Part shown: piece by piece, positions 33,725-38,956 of the stretch | Position numbering within the stretch: position 1 is the stretch's first letter | Layout: every line of letters starts with the position of its first letter | From: Thozetella sp. PMI_491 | Lineage: Eukaryota > Ascomycota > Sordariomycetes > Chaetosphaeriales > Chaetosphaeriaceae | Length of the DNA: 38,956 bases | NCBI GenBank assembly: GCA_021432635.1 | Contig: MU270054.1 | Coordinates: forward strand, 294,544-333,499 | Reading direction: 5' to 3' | Notes under the pieces: model-generated | Databases searched by the model: none | What the model was told of the DNA's origin: nothing | Seen by the model: only the letters and a program-made list of their open reading frames with translations | Made by a program: the position numbers and the translations under genes

Positions 33725-33973
33725 TAAGATTTTTGTCGAAAATTCTCCAAAGTGGCACTACAGTGTTCGCAGGAACCTGTCTTGCTAACATTCGTGTAAT
33801 GATAAGTTTCCGGGGTGTTATTGCCCAGGGTAGGAGTGTTGCTCTTCGCGCTCGCGCCGACGTCAAATGTTGAATACAGATTGCTGCATACTTCATTTTC
33901 CATGAGTCTATTTCCGGGTATCCTGATAAATGATATGCTGCGCCTATAGTCCTGCTATGTATGATTAATCCCC

Positions 33974-36900
33974 TTAACGCCATCCTGAGCCATGCCACTC
34001 ATCAATTCCCATCCGTCGTTTCGAACTCATTCCAGTCATGTCTCCGAATACATATTTCGCACCAATATGCTGCATGATTCTATCTCTCTTGTCCTTATCC
34101 ACCACAGCAAGGCCGTCGAATGAAGCCATGATGCGCGAGTCGTGCACGTAGAAGAGAGAGCCTACGATGGTCCGGGGGTCGATGGGCATGTGTGGCCATC
34201 GGACGAGGAAGGAGGTGGCCACGACAAGGAACACCACCGCCAGGATGGTGATGCTGAGGTAGGTGCAGACCAACTGTGTGTAGGCTGTCTCAACCAGGCT
34301 GAATGGCACATGCGCCAGGGTGATGGGCAAGATGTCAGCGAGGATCGCGGCAAACGCCACCACGCCAAGATACAGGTGGCGCTGGCGATAGGCGGAAACC
34401 AGTCCGCTGAAAGGGTTAGACGGCGGCGACAGCAATATGGAGCGTCGAGCTGGAAGCTGGCTCTGAGAGAGTAAATAATAAGGTGAGAGAACAGCGATGC
34501 CTGAGGGAGGGGAGGTCAGCAGGTGGACTCAGCAGACCGGTGACATAGCCGGTGGCTTACAGTGAAAAAATGTGCCCATGGAGAAGGCGATGATAACACC
34601 GAGGGCAGCGAAGAAAAAACGAATGCCGAAGCCCCGGCTGTCCATGAACTGCTCAAAGCCACTATTTCCCGAGCTGTTTTCGTAGTACGCGAGGATGGCA
34701 ACGAGTCCGGCGTAGACAAACAGCGCCACAGCCCGACTCTGCCACGTCATAACCAAAAACGGCGTTATGTGAGCGGTCTCCGCGTCTCCGTCCCCATCGC
34801 CTGCCGGGACCGGCCCGGTCGGACGGTGGTTTCCGGGGGACGCCGGCCGTACCTCATCGGCATATCCTGCAACTCGAATTCCATATCGCCCTTCCCACGG
34901 CCCATGGCCAATCGCATACCTCCTACCATCTAGGGCGGCGACGATTTCGGCGTCTGCCACCTTCCGGTTCATCCCTGTTGGCAAGGACCCAAGCAAAGCG
35001 CGGAACTCGGCATCCGTCCCCAACGAGGCCATGCCAGCCACGCTCCAGGGATTGTGTTTCACCCCGGTCCGGAACCGGCGCAGCACTACCATCATACCGA
35101 GTAGTAGAAGCACCAGGAACACCATCAAGGCCTGCAGCACACGGCCGGTGATCATGTTTACACCCAGCAAGGCCGGACACTGCGCGGTACAGGTGTCGGG
35201 GACATGGATGCCGGCGGCCTCCGCGGCAATGGGGGCCAGAAACGCGGCCGCGAGCGTGAGGAGCTGCGAGAGAATGATGGCAGGCTGCTTCATGATGACA
35301 GCCCGGGGGAGCGCGAGGATGCCATGCACGCCGTAGAAGTTGAGAAACACGGACGACTGGGCGGGTACCCCGCCTGGACCGGCGCCTGCGAGGTTGACGA
35401 AAGGCTGGAAGAGTTTGATATTGGTGTCGATAAACTTGAGTGGAATTGTCACCATCATGGCAAATATGGTGGGCAGAAAGGCGCCAGCGAGGTATGCAGC
35501 CTCGGAAATCCCGTAGATAACCACAACCTGTGTAGTTGACCCATCGCCGGAGTCGGGGGAAGTGTTGGTTGGGACCGGCGAGTAACTGAGCGGGGTTCCA
35601 GATAGAGTCCCAAAAGTGGTGGGAATCACCGTGAGAGTTCCTCCAGACAGTGCCGTTGCGGTTGAGATCACGACCTGACCGGCACTATTTGTTGTTGTCA
35701 CGAGTTCCGTCACGGAGGTCCCTCCAAGAGTGGTAGTAATCTCGCTGGCCACGGTGACCCACGACTGACCCGCAGAGATGGTGACCACAGCGGCGGTGAG
35801 GGTCACGCTGCCGGGCAAAGTGGTGGGAACCTCGTTGACGACCATCTTCCCAGCCGAGTCCGTGGTGGTGATTTGGACTGTTGAAGTTGACCCGGGCACG
35901 GAGACGAGCTCCTGTACCACCGTCGTCGACGGAGGAGGTGGAGGCACGGCGGCTGGGATCGACTGCGTAACTACCACCATCGCGGGGACAGTAGCGACTT
36001 GGCCGTCCAGGGTAGTTAGGACGCCTATGGTCGAGGTGACAGTGCCAATCTGGGCGAAAGCGGAAGAAGCCATGGTGGCTACGTCGCATGTGAAACAAAT
36101 AGAGATCGCTCCTTTGGGCGTGGTCGTGGTGATCTTCGATCTACTAGCCTCGGAGCTGTTGATCGGTGACGAAGAGATAGATGAAACTACTTTCGTTTCT
36201 GTGGCGCTCGGTGAGCTGGCATTTGTTGTACTCGCCAAGATCTCCTTTACAGGAGAGCTTGTTAGCGGTGGGATCGTCTCCGATTTCGATGAGGCTGTTG
36301 GCGGGCTTGTAGTAGGCACATTTGCTGGCCCATTATCCGATGGGGAGGGCGTCGGTATGGATGTAACTGCGTCGGCAGTACTGATGGGGGTCACGGGAAT
36401 GCTAGTGTCTTGTTGTGTCTGCGCCGGCGATGGACCTACTGCCGGCGTCGAGTCGAGAGCGACAGCTCTTCTCTCAACGACTGTAACCGACTGGTCCGCA
36501 TATCCAGCGTCTCCTCCGAACAGCGGTAACGTCCGAAGCGAGTATTCCGTCACGGCAATGAGCCCTAGGAGGAAGGCAACTATGGCGGCCAAGTACCACC
36601 ACCGCAGCGCCGTGGGCTTGTAATCGTAGTCGTCGGCGTCTTCGCCTCGGATCCTCCGTCGGAGGAGCAGCGTTTCCTGGGAAATGTGTCGGTACGGCTG
36701 TTCCCATGATGTCTTCTGGTATGGAGATCGAGTTACGTCCATAGACGCTACCGGCTTCCCAGGATCGTAGCTCGTCTCGAGCATCTCGGGCTCAGTGTGG
36801 CACGACGAGTGGCTCGGCCGTGGGCCGGCGCTCGGGAAGTTGAAGTCGACGCTCACCGGCGAGACTGGCGACATATCGGGCGGTGAAAGAGACGAGAGAC

Positions 36901-37012
36901 GCGCGGTGGCTCTAAACCATCGACACCCGGCCACCGGGCGGATGACGCAGCCCGGGATTATATGCTCCCTCTCCACCATCCGTTTCTCGTCCTCAACCGA
37001 GACCAGCGCCAC
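33974..37012 (-). CDS. Fungal DUF3433 multi-pass membrane protein with Ser/Thr-rich lumenal region
   Basis: Inferred exons in gene order: 34561-37012 and 33974-34500, joined by a 60-nt intron, giving 992 residues. Residues 1-135 are a hydrophilic tail. A membrane helix lies at about 139-158. A long Ser/Thr/Pro-rich part (about 185-500) follows, probably O-glycosylated. The DUF3433 part begins near 505: FLPTIFAMMVTIPLKFID, FLNFYGVHG, then paired helices near 580-600 and 640-660. After the splice, LSPYYLLSQ and ILLSPPSNPFSG continue the family pattern, with more helices and a cytosolic end. The function of DUF3433 proteins is not established. Many members are longer and carry two DUF3433 copies; this one seems to carry one. 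The domain layout would suit a wall or surface sensor, but that is a guess. Confidence 0.85.
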
Positions 37013-38706
37013 CCCGGACTCCTTCTAGCGCAGTCATCGTGGTACAACCTACGGGAAGGGCCATACTATCTGACCTATCACGACATGTCTTCATCCGGGT
37101 GCAGGCGACCCGTTTGGCGGCCGGGCGAGGGGCTGCGATTCGCGAAAGGCGACCTAGAGCGGTCTCGAGGCCAGCCAAGCCAGCATAGCCCGATCAGGCC
37201 CTGGTCCTGGGAACTAAGCGGTTTGGCGGTCTGCCGGGATTGGCCTGGTGGCGTGCTCGGCTAAGCGGCCCCGCCTGTCTCTCCTTCCCGGTCTATAAAA
37301 ATACCTGCAGGAACAGCGGCCAATCGCCGGGCCGCCTGAGGTCTCCCCAAGGACAACGCACAAAGGCTACTCGCAATACGAGCACTCTTGCATGTGGCAC
37401 CATGCAGGTACTCCCATGGCGTCGGGACGATGCGCTCTGTTGTGGTTCGTTCTGCCTTGGTCTTCGCTTCCATCGCGTGCTGTACATTTGACTGGGGTGA
37501 AGCGGCCGATCGCCACGGGAATAACGTGCATCATTCTGCTGCAGGGGTTTCGCTCTTTCGGCCGTCAGTTACCCTTGCGGGGTTTGTCTTCGTCATCCAC
37601 ATGGCAGGGAAAAAAAAATGCCCCCCAAAAATGCAGATTCCCGTTGATAGTCGTGTTTCAGCTTTCCGTCCTGTAGATCGCTGTGCGAGTTGGTAGGTCG
37701 CACTTATCTTCCATTCCGAGTGGCTCGAGAGCTTATGCTATCAGCGGGCAGCAGACAGCAGACGGCTATTATGTTACTTTCTATTCTAGATTCCACAAAG
37801 TAGCACTTAGGCCGGTGGATCACCAACCCTGAGGCTGACGCAAATCCTCACCTTGCCTTCGGTGCCTACCACCGACGCCGACCAACCTCTCGCAGGATAA
37901 GGAAGACCACAAGAACGTGCAGAGTTGGGCCATGGATGCCTGTTTTACCCTCGCTTAGATTAGGACGACGCACCTTATGCTTCCTTCCTTTAGCTCTGTC
38001 TACCACACCGGTCGCTGACGGGCAGTGTGGGTCATGCGCAAGCTTTTTGACCTACGCTCTTGCTACCGAGGTCAGAGGGACGCTGACTACCCAGGTACAG
38101 TACCTACTGTAGATAGAGATACCTTGTCTATCTCGTCTTCTGACCCAACCTCGCGCCACACGTACGGCATCCGAAGAGTTGACTAGGTGCCTTAGTCATT
38201 CCTAAAATAAATTTATGCTTTTGTATTCTAGCAAATGAAAAGCCGTATGCCGCAGCTCTTGGCGAGCACTAGCGGGGTTGTTACGAAGTTCCTGGTCTTA
38301 AAACATGTATACAAGGCGTTCGGGCGAGGCCTAGGCCATAGGCGGGGTCTGCATGGCGGGTTGCGACGAGAAAAAATACGAGAACACACACCTAGAAGCC
38401 ACATATCAAAATTGAGAGCACAACTCCCCTCCTCCCTCTTGCGTAGAGTAGGCGATTTTTGGAACTTTTGTCTTTAGATAGTTTACTTTCGTTGAAGTCT
38501 ACTAGGTTTAGTAGAGGTAGTAGCAGTAGTAGTGGCCATCTCATCATAGTACGCACAGAATACGAAGGGTCTTGTCGATCTCTTCCAAAAAAAATTAGCG
38601 AGATGATTTTGTCGCGCCTAAAGTCCCGACCCGGGTCGCCTCGTGAGCAGTGCCGACGAAGGTGCGCTGTATCGTTTATTATGCCACTAGTAAACGTGCA
38701 CAACTG

Positions 38707-38765
38707 GTAGCCCAACTCGCTTCGGCGACCGCTGCGCTCCCTTTAGGTTCGAAACCCGATAAGGC
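38707..38765 (+). pseudogene. Second tRNA-like relic (tRNA-Pro-like block and B-box)
   Basis: An A-box-like tagcccaactcg, the block ctcgcttcgg (38716-38725) as in the anticodon arm of fungal tRNA-Pro(CGG), and a perfect B-box ggttcgaaacc (38746-38756). Acceptor and T stems do not pair well, so it is not a working tRNA. It resembles the relic at 10757-10810 in the same blocks. Confidence 0.3.
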
Positions 38766-38830
38766 CAGTACGGTCTTGGCCCAATCAGGCAGGTGCCTTG
38801 AATCTCCAACCCGGAAGCACCGAGCCTGGT

Positions 38831-38907
38831 AAATCGACCGTATGGTCTCGACCGTATCTAACCGACCCCGTTAAATCGACCGTATGGATTTTACCGTATC
38901 TAACCAC
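38831..38907. repeat. Two-unit direct repeat, period 42
   Basis: Copies at 38831-38865 and 38873-38907 share aaatcgaccgtatgg and accgtatctaacc with a few changes between. Each unit itself holds two accgtat words. It lies just after the tRNA-like relic. Confidence 0.7.
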
Positions 38908-38956
38908 ATCCGGTAACTACCCATTTGGGAGTGGCGGTGCCAGCCACAGCCAAAAA

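Larger units (their letters stand above)
37013..38956. other. Terminal gene-poor region
   Basis: 1.9 kb with no supported gene. It presumably starts with the promoter of the DUF3433 gene. Small open frames (such as 37388-37696) lack family motifs. It contains a tRNA-like relic near 38707-38765 and a short tandem repeat at 38831-38907. The window ends in a short A run, and its other end begins with ten T. Confidence 0.5.

Noticed and set aside
35778..36623. 281-codon plus-strand frame opposite the DUF3433 gene
   Set aside because: Its Val/Thr/Gly-rich sequence mirrors the Ser/Thr-rich codons on the other strand; no motif or proper context.
37388..37696. 102-codon frame near the right end
   Set aside because: No family motif; low-complexity lysine run and no supporting context.
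1..38956. CRISPR array, bacterial operons or intact transposon
   Set aside because: No regularly spaced repeats, no ribosome-binding sites or operon layout, no transposase or reverse transcriptase motif; the introns show a eukaryotic genome.

Overview
This window is nuclear DNA of a filamentous ascomycete (Pezizomycotina). Genes lie on both strands and are split by short introns (about 48-119 nt) with GT/AG ends and CTRAC-type branch sites such as tactaac. The families are typical of these fungi: Zn2Cys6 regulators, TRI12-type and sugar transporters, WSC domains, fungal DUF3433. The species cannot be told from the sequence alone. All gene models were built by hand from reading frame, splice signals and family motifs. 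Each spliced model closes to a whole number of codons, but none is checked against RNA.

Left part (1-14.5 kb): secreted and surface hydrolases. A PL7 polysaccharide lyase with four copies of an unnamed Cys-rich repeat (minus) diverges from an 11-exon gene (plus) that joins a Cys-rich ectodomain, a Ser/Thr stalk, a WSC domain, a predicted membrane segment and a complete subtilisin-like protease. A ten-exon sugar permease (minus) and a 15-exon CE3-like SGNH esterase with FG-GAP/VCBS-type repeats (minus) follow. Together they suggest polymer attack outside the cell and sugar uptake.

Middle part (15.4-27 kb): a probable small catabolic cluster. Two amidase-signature enzymes (both minus) flank a 1247-residue regulator (plus) in which two complete Zn2Cys6 transcription factors are fused head to tail. 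A TRI12-like MFS transporter (plus) is divergent from the second amidase. Both divergent promoters hold inverted CGG/CCG sequences that could be regulator sites. The likely theme is uptake or efflux of an amide compound, its hydrolysis, and dedicated control.

Right part (27.9-37 kb): a short-chain dehydrogenase (minus), a broken kinase fragment, an M19 membrane dipeptidase (minus), an FNR/OXNAD1-like NAD(P)-binding oxidoreductase (plus) and a DUF3433 multi-pass membrane protein with a mucin-like stretch (minus). The last 1.9 kb has no convincing gene but holds a tRNA-like relic and a short tandem repeat.

The main points of interest are the double Zn2Cys6 fusion, the WSC-membrane-subtilase chimera, the PL7 protein with four unnamed repeats, two GC-AG introns, and consecutive 20-nt and 16-nt micro-exons in the esterase gene.
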